A stretch of DNA of 64,000 nt from Elusimicrobiota bacterium (GTDB lineage: Bacteria > Elusimicrobiota > Elusimicrobia > FEN-1173): positions 30,204 to 94,203 of the forward strand of contig JADKCG010000018.1 of the NCBI GenBank assembly GCA_016714745.1. Reading direction: 5' to 3'. Both the position numbers and the translations under genes were made by a program. The notes beneath the pieces were generated by a model, which did not search any database, had not been told where the DNA came from, and was given only the letters and a program-made list of their open reading frames with translations. The stretch's first letter is position 1; each line of letters starts with the position of its first letter. Shown piece after piece: positions 1 through 9,280 of the stretch.

Positions 1-35
1 GTTCGTTGATTATGTTTCTAGTCTATTGAATGGTT

Positions 36-83
36 TTCCCTCTCCCGCCGGCGGCGCCAGGGGCGCTGAGGGGGGAGAGGGAA
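36..83. repeat. Intergenic hairpin, possible terminator
   Basis: An 11-bp perfect stem (36-46 pairs with 73-83) encloses a GC-rich loop. No T run follows, so it is either a weak terminator of an upstream gene outside the window or an extragenic palindrome. No coding sequence is supported between 1 and 260. Confidence 0.5.
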
Positions 84-193
84 TGTTGTCGAAAGAAATA
101 AGGCCGGCCATCCGCCCCCTCCCTGGCCCATGGGGAAAAGGTCACCCCCGTCGATGACGGGAGAACGGCCAAGAAATTCCATCCAAAAAACCC

Positions 194-222
194 TTGACCT
201 CCGCCGTTTGGCGTATTATCCT
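194..222 (+). promoter_or_regulatory. Putative promoter of the efflux operon
   Basis: A TTGACC box (194-199) and a weak TATCCT box (217-222) are 17 bp apart, just upstream of the palindromic operator. A repressor bound at the operator would overlap the transcription start. Assigned by motif only. Confidence 0.4.
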
Positions 223-227
223 ATTAC

Positions 228-245
228 TGACTGAACGTTTAGTCA
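228..245. promoter_or_regulatory. TetR-type palindromic operator
   Basis: TGACTGAACGTTTAGTCA is an 18-bp inverted repeat with one mismatched base pair, centred on AACGTT. It lies between the promoter and the AGGAGG ribosome-binding site (251-256) of the TetR gene. The size and layout fit operators of AcrR/QacR-type regulators and predict autoregulation of the efflux operon. Confidence 0.65.
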
Positions 246-260
246 CTAATAGGAGGGGCG

Positions 261-857
261 ATGTCCCGAACGCGTTCGGAACCTTTTGAGGTGCGACGGC
301 GCCGCGTCATGGAGGCGGCGGCGGCCGCGCTGGTGGAGCAGGGATATCATGAGGTTAAATTAGAGGGTATTGCCCGGCGAGCAGGCCTCTCGAAAGGCGC
401 GCTTTACCTTTACTTTAAGGATAAAGAGGATATTTTTGCCGCGGTTCTGAGCGATGTGGTCGATCGGATTGAAGACCGGTTGCGGGCGGTCCCGGAAAAA
501 GGGGCGCCCCTCAAGGCTCTGTCGGAGATGGCCTCGGCGTTGTTGGATTGCGTGGACACGCACACAGATTTCCTGATTCAGTTCTCGCGGGAAACCCCGA
601 ACCTCTGCGGGGAAAAGGCGGGGAAAGTTCTTCAAGAACGGTTCACCCGGGTGCTGGCCCATATCGCGGACCGTATTCAACGCTGTGTTCGGGCCGGCGA
701 TCTCAAACGGCACGACCGGTCCGTGGGAAGTCTTTTTTTCTTTTCCCTGCTCCGGATGTTGGTTTTGCAAAAAATTGTCCGTAAGACGTCCGCCCCGCTC
801 AATAAACAAACAGGGGCGATGATGGACCTCTTCCTGAATGGGCTGGGGAAACGATAG
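261..857 (+). CDS. TetR/AcrR family transcriptional regulator
   Basis: This 198-residue protein has an N-terminal TetR helix-turn-helix (about residues 13-60, with the signature GLSKGALYLYFKDKEDIF) and a helical ligand-binding C-terminal half. The ATG follows AGGAGG at a 4-nt spacing. It is first in a run with outer-membrane, adaptor and RND genes and has a palindromic operator directly upstream, so it probably represses its own operon until a toxic ligand binds. The ligand cannot be inferred because the C-terminal domain is variable in this family. Confidence 0.9.
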   Translation: MSRTRSEPFEVRRRRVMEAAAAALVEQGYHEVKLEGIARRAGLSKGALYLYFKDKEDIFAAVLSDVVDRIEDRLRAVPEKGAPLKALSEMASALLDCVDTHTDFLIQFSRETPNLCGEKAGKVLQERFTRVLAHIADRIQRCVRAGDLKRHDRSVGSLFFFSLLRMLVLQKIVRKTSAPLNKQTGAMMDLFLNGLGKR

Positions 858-861
858 ACCC

Positions 862-2194
862 ATGGGGCGAACGGGTGTGGTTCTGGGCGTTTGGCTCCTG
901 GCGATATCGCTGGGCGGGGCGGTGGCGTCCGACCGGGACCCGTCCGCCCTGACCTTGGAGCAAGCGGTGTCCCTGGGGTTGGAGCGGAACGTGGACATTG
1001 CCCTCGCCGAACAAAATGTCGCTCAAATGACCAGCCGGTATCGGGAAATCGTTGGCATGGGCCTGCCGGAGATCAGCGCCTCGGGGGGGTACACCCGGAA
1101 TTACAAAGCGCCCCTGGCGTTCACGAACGGGACCAAAATGCGCATGGGGGAATTGAACGGGATGACGGCCACGGTGGACGCCGAACAAATCCTCTACGCC
1201 GGTGGCAGTGTCCGGGCCGGTCAGCGAGCCGCCCGGGCGGGGATGGCCGCCACGAAAGAAGCTCTTCGGGCCGCCCAAGAAGAAACGGTTTTCGCTGTGA
1301 AACGGTTGTTTTGGCGAATCGTGTTGGCCAGCGCCACCGTTTCCATCCAACAAGACACCGTGGCCTCGGCTGAGGACCATCTCAACACCATTCGAACCCG
1401 TTTCAAAGAAGGGTTGGACAGCGACCTCACGGTGCTCCGTCAGGAAGTGGAGGTTGCTGGCACAAAACCCTTATTGATTCGGGCCAAGAATTTGCTGGAA
1501 ACGGGACTGACCCACCTCAAAAATACGTTGAAAATGGACGTGGACCACCCTCTTTCGATTTCGGGCGACCTCCCGTTTCCTACGGACCCTCTTCCCCCCT
1601 ATGAAGGTTTGGTCCATTTTGCGTTGGATCATGACGCCACGCTCCAAGCGGCCCGCCAGCGGTCCCTTTCCGCCCAACACAACGTGGGTGTCGTTCGGGG
1701 AAACGCTCTGGCCGTCCCTTTCTCTCTTTGGCCGGTACCAATGGCAGGCCCAATCCCCCGATTTTTCCCCCACGGCGGACCAGAAAGGGGAAAGCCTGGC
1801 GGCGGGCCTTCGCGCCTACACACCGTTGTTCATGGGCGGGTCCAACCTGGAACGAACCCGCCAAGCCGAGCTCGAATACCAAAAGAGTTTGGAACTGGTA
1901 GACCAAGCCGAACGGGCCGTCCGCGTGGCGCTCAAAACGGATTATTTGGATGCCCAGGAAGCGCTGGAACGGGCACTGTCCCAAAACACCGCCATCGCCC
2001 AAGCCCGCCGTGCCCTCGATGCCATGGAGGTGCGTTACCGGGCGGGCCAAGCCAGCCAGCTGGACCTGAACGACGCCACCCTCTCCCTCCAACGGGCCCG
2101 GTTGGCTCACGTTTTGGCTTTGAGCGACTATTGGACCAGCGTCGCCGCCGTCGAAAAAACAACAGGCGAACATTTTAAGGAGAGTGTCCCATGA
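862..2194 (+). CDS. TolC-family outer membrane efflux protein (frameshifted)
   Basis: The protein begins with a signal peptide (MGRTGVVLGVWLLAISLGG...) and continues as an outer-membrane efflux protein. The first half is read in frame 1 to about 1697 and the second in frame 2, starting with the TolC-like stretch LWPSLSLFGRYQW and ending near the RND adaptor. Removing one G from the run at 1697-1700 restores one reading frame of about 443 residues with two coiled-coil halves. The start is the ATG at 862, 4 nt after the tetR stop. The protein should form the outer-membrane channel of the downstream RND pump. The single indel is either a sequence error or a real inactivation. Confidence 0.82.
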
Positions 2195-3066
2195 CATGGA
2201 TTAATCGGTTGGTTCTTTTGGTTTTACTGGCGAGCATCGCCTGCGGGAAAAAAGAGGCGGTCATCGTTCCCCTCGACGCTTTCCCGGTCCGTGTCGCCTC
2301 GGTCCGTCGGCAAACGGTGGAGGAGGCCTTGACCCTGGTGGGAACCGTCAAAGCGAAAGACGAGGCCACGCTCTTTTCGCGCGTCTCCGGTAAATTGGTG
2401 GAGAACCTGGTCAAGGAGGGCGATCGCGTGAAGATTGACCAGCCCGTGGCCCTGGTCCGCCGGGACGAAGTGGGGGTTGAATATAAGCCCGCCCCGGTAT
2501 TATCCACCTTGAACGGCATCGTGGGGCGCGTTTATCTGGACCGTGGGGCCGAAGTGGGGCTGAACACCCCCGTTGTCTTGGTGGTGGACGACAGCCGTAT
2601 GCTGGTTCGAGCGGAAGTCCCAGAACGATACGCCGGTCGGATCGCCACGGGCCAGCGGGTTCGGGTCCAGGTGGCGGCCCGGGCGGAGGGGGATGTGCCG
2701 GGGCGGATCACCCGGGTATCGCCGGTGGTGGAAGCCGCCACCCGCGCCGTGCCGATTGAGGTCACGTTAAACAATCCGCCCGGCATCCTTAAGTCCGGCA
2801 TGTTCGCTTCGCTTTCGGTGGTAACCTCGTCTCGGGCGGGCGCTCTCACGGTTCCCGTCGACGCGCTGGTGGAGGGGGAGACCGCCGCTGTTTTTGTCGT
2901 GCTCGACGGCAAAGCCCACCGGCGCCCCGTGACCACGGGGATCCGCTCCGAATCGGCGGTGGAAATCCTTTCCGGCCTGTCCGAAGGGGATTCGGTGGTT
3001 GTCTTTGGCCTCTACGGTTTGGAAGACGGCAGCCCGGTGGAAATTCTTAAAGACCCCGCCCCATGA
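2191..3066 (+). CDS. RND efflux periplasmic adaptor (MFP/HlyD family) lipoprotein
   Basis: This 291-residue adaptor has a lipoprotein signal ending in the lipobox ASIAC (Cys about residue 19), a split biotinyl-lipoyl domain around the alpha-hairpin position, and beta-barrel and membrane-proximal domains toward the C-terminus. It overlaps the end of the tolC gene by 4 nt (ATGA-type coupling) and its own stop overlaps the RND gene. It should connect the inner-membrane pump to the TolC-like channel. The alpha-hairpin region is very short, as in some heavy-metal or simple HAE-type adaptors. Confidence 0.88.
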   Translation: MTWINRLVLLVLLASIACGKKEAVIVPLDAFPVRVASVRRQTVEEALTLVGTVKAKDEATLFSRVSGKLVENLVKEGDRVKIDQPVALVRRDEVGVEYKPAPVLSTLNGIVGRVYLDRGAEVGLNTPVVLVVDDSRMLVRAEVPERYAGRIATGQRVRVQVAARAEGDVPGRITRVSPVVEAATRAVPIEVTLNNPPGILKSGMFASLSVVTSSRAGALTVPVDALVEGETAAVFVVLDGKAHRRPVTTGIRSESAVEILSGLSEGDSVVVFGLYGLEDGSPVEILKDPAP

Positions 3067-6000
3067 AACTCGCCGACATCAGTATTCGCCGCCCTGTCTT
3101 CGCCACCATGATGATCGCGGCCCTGGTGGTGCTGGGGCTGTTTTCTTTTGGGCGGCTGGGGGTGGATTTATTTCCTAATATCGATTTCCCGATCGTCACG
3201 GTTTCCACCACCCTGAAAGGCGCCAGCCCCGAAGAGATCGAAACATCCCTCACCAAACCGATCGAAGAGGCCGTGAACACCATTTCGGGCATCGACGAGC
3301 TCCGTTCCACCAGTTTCGAGGGGCTCAGCCAGGTCATCGTTACCTTTGTCTTGGAGAAAAACGCCGACGTGGGCGCCCAGGAGGTCCGGGACGCCGTGAG
3401 CCGCGTCATTCGGAATCTGCCCCAAGGAACGGACCCTCCCGTGATTCAAAAATTCGATCCCGGCGCGAGCCCGGTCATGTCCATCGCCGTCAGCGCCAAC
3501 CGGCCGCTCCGCGACATCACCGAGCTGGCGCGCAAACAGATCAAAGAACCCCTGGAAACCCTCAAGGGGGTCGGCCGCATCACCATGGTGGGCGGCCGGG
3601 AACGGGAAATTCATGTGGTGGTGGACGCTCAAAAATTGGCCGCCCTCTCGCTCTCGATCCAGCAGGTGAAAGACGCCCTCAAACAACAAAACATCGAAGT
3701 CCCCGGCGGCCGCGTGGACCAAAACCGGCGCGAACTCATTTTGCGCACCATGGGACGCATCGAGGACCCGGCGGCCTTTGGAGACGTCATCGTCGCCAAC
3801 CGCGGGGGCATGCCCCTCCGCGTTCGAGACGTGGCCCGGGTCGAAGATACCGAAGAAGAACCCCGAACGATGGCCCGCTTGGACGGCGCGCCCACGGTGT
3901 CCCTGGTCGTTCAAAAACAATCCGGCGCCAACACGGTGGAAGTGATTCGAAGCGTCAAAGAAGCGTTGGCCGAATTGCGGGCCACCCTTCCCCCCGGTTT
4001 GTCGGCCCGCGTGGTCCGGGACCAGTCCGGTTTCATCCTCTCCTCGGTGCGGACCGTCGAGGAACATCTGATCCTGGGAGCCCTCCTGGCCAGTTTAGTG
4101 GTGCTTCTTTTTATGGGCGACTGGCGGAGCACCTTGATCGCGTCCGTCGCCATCCCCACCTCCCTGATCGCCACGTTCATCTTGATGGACTTGGCGGGGT
4201 TTACGCTCAACAATATGACCCTCTTGGCCCTGGCCCTGGCGGTGGGCGTGGTGATCGACGACGCCATCGTCGTCTTGGAAAACATTTTCCGCCACATGGA
4301 AGAGGAAGGGAAACCCGCTCGGCAAGCGGCGTTTGAAGCCACCGATGAAATCGGCCTGGCTGTCATGGCCACCACGGTTTCTCTCATCATTATCTTTCTG
4401 CCCTTGGCGTATATGCCGGGAATCGTGGGCCGGTTTCTGAAAAGTTACGGCCTCACCGTGGCCTTTGCCATCGGGGTGAGCCTTTTCGTCGCCTTCTCCT
4501 TGACCCCCATGTTATGCTCCCGCTATTTAAAAACAACCACCGGCCCCCGCCACCGGCTCCAAATCGCGGTGGATCGGCTGAACGACTGGCTGAAAGAAGG
4601 TTACGGTCGTTTGATCCTGTGGTCGCTTCATCGGCGCTGGGTGTTGGTGGTCACGGCGGCGGGCCTGATCCTGTCCACTGGCGTGATCATCCGCCACGTG
4701 GGAAAGGATTTCATCCCGCCGGACGATTCCAGCGAGTTTCAGGTGACCCTCAAAACGCCCGAGGGCACCTCCTTGGCCATGACCTCCAAAATTCTCGAAC
4801 AGTTGGAAGCGGAACTGCGGCGGCTTCCCGGGGTCAAGAGCCTGCTCACCTCTGTGGGGGAAGGGGAAGGCGCCAGCGTCAACGATGGCTTGATCTATGT
4901 CCGCCTGGAGGACCTTTCCCAACGAAAGCAGTCCCAATTCTCGACCATGGCCCAAGCCCGTCGCGCCTTTGCCAAATACAAGGGACTTCGCATCGGGGTG
5001 GCCGTTATCAGCCCCATCTCGGGGGGCGGGTTCAAGGACGCCGATTTCACTTATTTTCTCACCGGGCCTGATTTGAAGGGACTTCAAACCGCCGCCGCGA
5101 CCATTCAAGCCCGGTTGAAAAAGATTCCCGGCATGATGGACGTGGACTCCAGCCTCGTTTTCGCCAAACCCGAGCTGAAAGTGCGCATTAACCGCGAGCG
5201 GGCCCAAGACCTGGGCGTCAAAGTGGAAGACATCGCCAACACGCTCCGCACCATGGTGGGGGGGGAAGAAGACATCACCAAATATAAAGAGGGGGATGAC
5301 CTTTACCAGGTCCGACTGCGGGTGGGCAAGGACGACCGAAACCGCGCGGAGGCCATTTCCGGGCTCACGGTGCCATCGACCCGCGGCTTGGTTCGGTTGG
5401 ACAACGTGGCCGCGCTTGCGGAAGAGCGGGGCCCCGCCCAAATCGACCGCATCAACCGTCAACGTCAGGTGAGTTTCACCGCCAACCTTCAGGGCCTGCC
5501 CATTGGGGACGCCATCAAGAAGGCGGAAGCCATTACAAAAAGTCTCCATCTTCCGCCTGAATATAAAAGCGGTTTGTTGGGCAAGGCCAAAGAGTTCGGC
5601 CGCATGATCCGGGGATTTTTGATCGCTTTTGGCCTGGCTTTCATTTTTATGTATATGGTGTTGGGAGCCCAATTCGAAAGCTTTTTGCATCCCGTCACGA
5701 TTCTCTTGTCTTTGCCCCTCTCGATCCCCTTCGCCCTGCTCTCTCTTTTGATTGTCGGCCAAACCCTCACCATCTTTTCGATCATGGGCGTTTTCATGCT
5801 GTTCGGCATCGTGAAGAAAAACGCCATCCTCCAGGTGGATTACACCAACACCCTCCGATCCCGCGGCATGGATCGGAACGCCGCCATCCTGGAAGCCAAC
5901 AAAACGCGCTTAAGACCGATTTTAATGACCACGTTGGTATTGGTCGCGGCCATGACCCCCGTGGCTCTAGGGAAAGGCCCCGGCGCCGCCAACCGCGCCA

Positions 6001-6146
6001 CCATGGCCGTCGTGATCGTCGGCGGCCAGTCCCTCTGTTTATTAATCACCCTCCTCATCACCCCCGTCGCCTATTCCCTCTTCGACGACGCCGCCGCGTG
6101 GGTAAAAACAAAAAGGTCCTCCGGTCGATCGATCCATAAGTTCTGA
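3063..6146 (+). CDS. RND family efflux transporter permease (HAE1/AcrB-like)
   Basis: At 1027 residues it matches the full length of AcrB/MexB-type pumps. It has TM1 near residues 10-30, a large periplasmic porter domain, the proton-relay DD pair in GVVIDDAIVVLENI (TM4 region), a second periplasmic loop and the six C-terminal helices ending in a cytoplasmic tail. The ATG overlaps the adaptor stop. It uses the proton gradient to export hydrophobic compounds through the adaptor and TolC partners. Substrate cannot be predicted. No frameshift is seen, in contrast to its neighbours. Confidence 0.93.
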   Translation: MKLADISIRRPVFATMMIAALVVLGLFSFGRLGVDLFPNIDFPIVTVSTTLKGASPEEIETSLTKPIEEAVNTISGIDELRSTSFEGLSQVIVTFVLEKNADVGAQEVRDAVSRVIRNLPQGTDPPVIQKFDPGASPVMSIAVSANRPLRDITELARKQIKEPLETLKGVGRITMVGGREREIHVVVDAQKLAALSLSIQQVKDALKQQNIEVPGGRVDQNRRELILRTMGRIEDPAAFGDVIVANRGGMPLRVRDVARVEDTEEEPRTMARLDGAPTVSLVVQKQSGANTVEVIRSVKEALAELRATLPPGLSARVVRDQSGFILSSVRTVEEHLILGALLASLVVLLFMGDWRSTLIASVAIPTSLIATFILMDLAGFTLNNMTLLALALAVGVVIDDAIVVLENIFRHMEEEGKPARQAAFEATDEIGLAVMATTVSLIIIFLPLAYMPGIVGRFLKSYGLTVAFAIGVSLFVAFSLTPMLCSRYLKTTTGPRHRLQIAVDRLNDWLKEGYGRLILWSLHRRWVLVVTAAGLILSTGVIIRHVGKDFIPPDDSSEFQVTLKTPEGTSLAMTSKILEQLEAELRRLPGVKSLLTSVGEGEGASVNDGLIYVRLEDLSQRKQSQFSTMAQARRAFAKYKGLRIGVAVISPISGGGFKDADFTYFLTGPDLKGLQTAAATIQARLKKIPGMMDVDSSLVFAKPELKVRINRERAQDLGVKVEDIANTLRTMVGGEEDITKYKEGDDLYQVRLRVGKDDRNRAEAISGLTVPSTRGLVRLDNVAALAEERGPAQIDRINRQRQVSFTANLQGLPIGDAIKKAEAITKSLHLPPEYKSGLLGKAKEFGRMIRGFLIAFGLAFIFMYMVLGAQFESFLHPVTILLSLPLSIPFALLSLLIVGQTLTIFSIMGVFMLFGIVKKNAILQVDYTNTLRSRGMDRNAAILEANKTRLRPILMTTLVLVAAMTPVALGKGPGAANRATMAVVIVGGQSLCLLITLLITPVAYSLFDDAAAWVKTKRSSGRSIHKF

Positions 6147-6252
6147 CGCGCCACATCAGAGCGCGAAACCCATCGTTAACCTATCTCGAAAAATGGAATA
6201 ATCTTATTTTCGAAACCTTGTTGTTTCTTGCAACGTAAAAGGAGAGGGATCC

Positions 6253-7786
6253 ATGCCGGTTTTATCCCCAACGAAACGCAAAAAAATCGTCATCATCGGC
6301 GCCGGTCCCGGCGGATTGACCAGCGCTATGATTCTCGCCAAGCGGGGTTTTGACGTGTCTGTCTACGAAGCCAAAAACGTCGTGGGGGGGCGAAACGCGG
6401 CCATCCGGACGGACGGCTTTACGTTCGACACGGGGCCGACCTTTTTAATGATGCGCTTCATTTTGGCGGAGATGTTCCAGGAAGCGGGGCGCGACGTTGA
6501 AAAATATTTAACCTTCAAAAAACTCGATCCGCTTTACCGCCTTAAGTTTGAAGACCGAGAGTTGCCGTCACCTCCAACCACGGGGCCATGCGCCAGGAAA
6601 TCGGCCAGGTTTTCCCCGGGAAGCGAGCCGGGTTCGACCGGTTTCTAAAGAAGAAGGGCGCTACGAAAAGCTCTATCCCTGCATCCAGCGGGATTACTCC
6701 ACCCTTGGTTCTTTCCTGTCGATGACCCTATTAAAAGCGGTGCCCGCCCTTGGGATAGGACGTTCGCTTTACCAAAACCTGGGCCGTTATTTCAAACCGG
6801 AAAAATTAAAACTTTCCTTCACCTTTCAAGCCAAATATTTGGGCATGTCCCCCTGGGAATGCCCGGCCCTGTTTACCATGTTGCCCTACATCGAACACGC
6901 CTACGGCGTCGAGCACGTGATGGGCGGGCTGAACCAAATATCCGAGGCCATGGCCCGCGTCGTTAAAGAGCATGGGGGGAAGATCCACCTGTCCTGCCCC
7001 GTGCGGTCTTTGGTGTTGGACGGCCGCCGGGTGACGGGGGTTCTGTTGGAGTCCGGCGAAACGGTGGCCGCCGACGAGGTGATCATCAACGCCGATTTCG
7101 CCCACGCCATGTCCCACCTGGTGCCAAAGGGGAAACTCAAAAAATACACGCCGAAAAAGTTGGCGAAAAAACAATATTCCTGTTCCACGTTCATGCTGTA
7201 TCTCGGCGTGGAGGGAAAGCTTCCCTTGGACCACCACACCATCTTTTTCGCCAAGGACTACAAGTCCAACCTGCACGACATTTCCACCCGCAAGGTTCTG
7301 TCCAACGATATTTCGTTCTATATTCAGAACGCCTCGGTGACGGACCCGTCTCTCGCGCCGGAGGGAAAATCCGCCCTCTATATCCTGGTCCCCGCGCCCA
7401 ACCAATCGGGATCGGTGGATTGGGCGGCCGAAAAAGAATCCTTTAAAAACCATGTGTTGGATTTGGTGGTTGAACGGACCGGCATCAAAGACCTTCGAAG
7501 CCGAATCGTGGTGGAACGGGTCATCACGCCGTTAAATTGGGAGCAGGACGGGCTCATTTATCAGGGCGCCACGTTCAACCTGGCCCACACGTTTTCCCAG
7601 TTGTTGTATTTGCGGCCCCGGAACAAATTTGAAGAGTTGGACCATTGTTACCTGGTGGGCGGTGGCACCCATCCGGGGAGCGGACTGCCCACGATTTATG
7701 AGTCCGCACGGATATCCTCCAACCTCCTTTGCAAAAAGCACGGCGTGCCCTTCCCGCCAGTTCCGGCCCTGCCCGCCAAGGCGTAG
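6253..7786 (+). CDS. crtN: CrtN-like diapophytoene desaturase (frameshifted)
   Basis: The protein opens with the FAD-binding motif IIGAGPGGLTSAMILAKRGF and GGRNAAIRTDGFTFDTGPT, closer to staphylococcal CrtN (GGR, FDMGPT) than to CrtP. The C-terminus has the family motif YLVGGGTHPGSGLPT. Three frames are needed: frame 1 to about 6565, frame 3 for 6567-6650 (VTSNHGAMRQEIGQVFPGK) and frame 2 after about 6656. Two single-base losses explain this. RBS GGAGAGG precedes the ATG. It likely desaturates 4,4'-diapophytoene to diaponeurosporene. CrtM, the synthase of the C30 precursor, is not in this window. Confidence 0.78.
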
Positions 7787-7795
7787 AGGGCAATC

Positions 7796-9280
7796 TTGCC
7801 GTGGTCCAATAGACGAATTGGGCGATCAAGCCCGCCGGGCGGGGCGGTGTGGGCCCAAACCACGTTTAAAGAACGGGCCGATTGTCTGGGCCGGTTGCGC
7901 AACCTCATCATCGAAGAAATGGACGCCATCGCGGGCGGCCTCACCTCCGTTACGGGCAAAACTCCCGTGGAAGCCGTGATGACGGAAATCATTCCCACTG
8001 TGGAAAACCTCCGTTACCTGGAAAAGAACGCCGCCAAATTCCTTTCGCCCGAAAAACGCCCCACGCCTTTTTCCTACCGCCACAGTTCTTCCCATGTCGA
8101 AAGACACCCCTGGGGTTGGGTGTTGATCCTTTCTCCCTGGAACTTTCCTTTTCAATTGTCGCTGGTCCCCATGGCCACGGCCCTGGCCGCGGGGAACGCC
8201 GTGGTGCTGAAACCCTCAGAGCTATCAACGGAAGTGGGAAAAATGATCGTCAGCCTCTTTTATCGGGCTGGGTTTCCCAAGGAGGTCGTTGCTCTAGCGC
8301 CGGGAGACGGTTTGGTGGGCCAGCGTCTGATCGACGCGAAGCCGGACCTGATTTTTCTGACCGGCGGGACGGAAACCGGCAAAAAAGTCATGGCGGCCGC
8401 CGCCGCCCATCTGATTCCGGTGATTTTGGAATTGGGCGGCAAAGATCCCATGATCGTTTTTGACGACGCGCCTTTCGACCGCGCGGTGGAAGCCGCCGTC
8501 TATGGTGCTTTCGCGAACGCCGGACAAGTGTGCGTTTCCGTGGAGCGGCTCTACGTGCAGGAGGGCCTGCGACGCCTTCGTGGCCGCGCTGGTGGCGCGG
8601 ACCAACGCCTTCGCGTGGGCCAATCCATGGACGACGACATGGGGCCCCTCACCAACCCCCGTCAAGCCGACATTGTAAATCGCCACATCGACGACGCTCT
8701 GTCAAAGGGCGCCCGGTTGGCCACGGCTCGCTGGTCCAAGGGCCCCCTGCTGAGCCCTGTCGTTATGACCCAAACCAACCACGCCATGGCGGTGATGACG
8801 GAAGAAACCTTTGGCCCCGTCTTGCCGGTGATGTCCTTTCGAACGGAAGAAGAAGCCGTCGCCCTGGCCAACGATTCCCGGTTCGGCCTAAACGCCTCGG
8901 TATGGACCCGCGACCTGGACCGGGGCCGCCGGGTGGCCGCGCGCCTGGCCGTAGGAAACTGCGCGGTGAACGATGTGCTGAAAAACATCGGCAACCCCCA
9001 CCTCCCCTTCGGCGGAATCAAACACAGCGGCTTCGGCCGCTCCCACGGTCCCGAAGGACTCCGCGCCTTCACATACGAAAAGTCGGTCATGGTCAACCAA
9101 GGCACCGCCCGACGGGAACTGAACTGGTTCCCCTACAGCCGCGCCGTCTACGAAAATCTGCGTGTCTATTTGCACATGTCGTTTCTAAAGAAACCCCTGC
9201 TGGCCAAACTAAAGGGCCTGTGGGGCTTTATGCGCGCCTTTCGCCAATCTCAAAAAAAAGAGGGACCTCATGGACACTAA
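7796..9280 (+). CDS. aldH: AldH-like 4,4'-diaponeurosporenal dehydrogenase (frameshifted)
   Basis: An NAD(P)-dependent aldehyde dehydrogenase with WAQTTFKERADCLGRL, the Rossmann SPWNFPFQL region, the catalytic Glu in LELGGKDP and the nucleophile Cys in FANAGQVCVSVERL. The true N-terminus lies upstream in another frame (IDELGDQARRAG at about 7812-7847) and is separated by a missing G near 7841-7844, so the start is uncertain. A second pair of compensating indels at about 8570 and 8612 garbles the segment DAFVAALVARTNAF. Its position between two carotene desaturase/oxidase genes matches the S. aureus AldH step, oxidising the terminal aldehyde to the carboxylate. A C-terminal hydrophobic tail is present. 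Confidence 0.75.
   Translation: MPWSNRRIGRSSPPGGAVWAQTTFKERADCLGRLRNLIIEEMDAIAGGLTSVTGKTPVEAVMTEIIPTVENLRYLEKNAAKFLSPEKRPTPFSYRHSSSHVERHPWGWVLILSPWNFPFQLSLVPMATALAAGNAVVLKPSELSTEVGKMIVSLFYRAGFPKEVVALAPGDGLVGQRLIDAKPDLIFLTGGTETGKKVMAAAAAHLIPVILELGGKDPMIVFDDAPFDRAVEAAVYGAFANAGQVCVSVERLYVQEGLRRLRGRAGGADQRLRVGQSMDDDMGPLTNPRQADIVNRHIDDALSKGARLATARWSKGPLLSPVVMTQTNHAMAVMTEETFGPVLPVMSFRTEEEAVALANDSRFGLNASVWTRDLDRGRRVAARLAVGNCAVNDVLKNIGNPHLPFGGIKHSGFGRSHGPEGLRAFTYEKSVMVNQGTARRELNWFPYSRAVYENLRVYLHMSFLKKPLLAKLKGLWGFMRAFRQSQKKEGPHGH

Noticed and set aside
1..260. A gene at the left edge
   Set aside because: No frame with a plausible start, RBS or protein character is seen.
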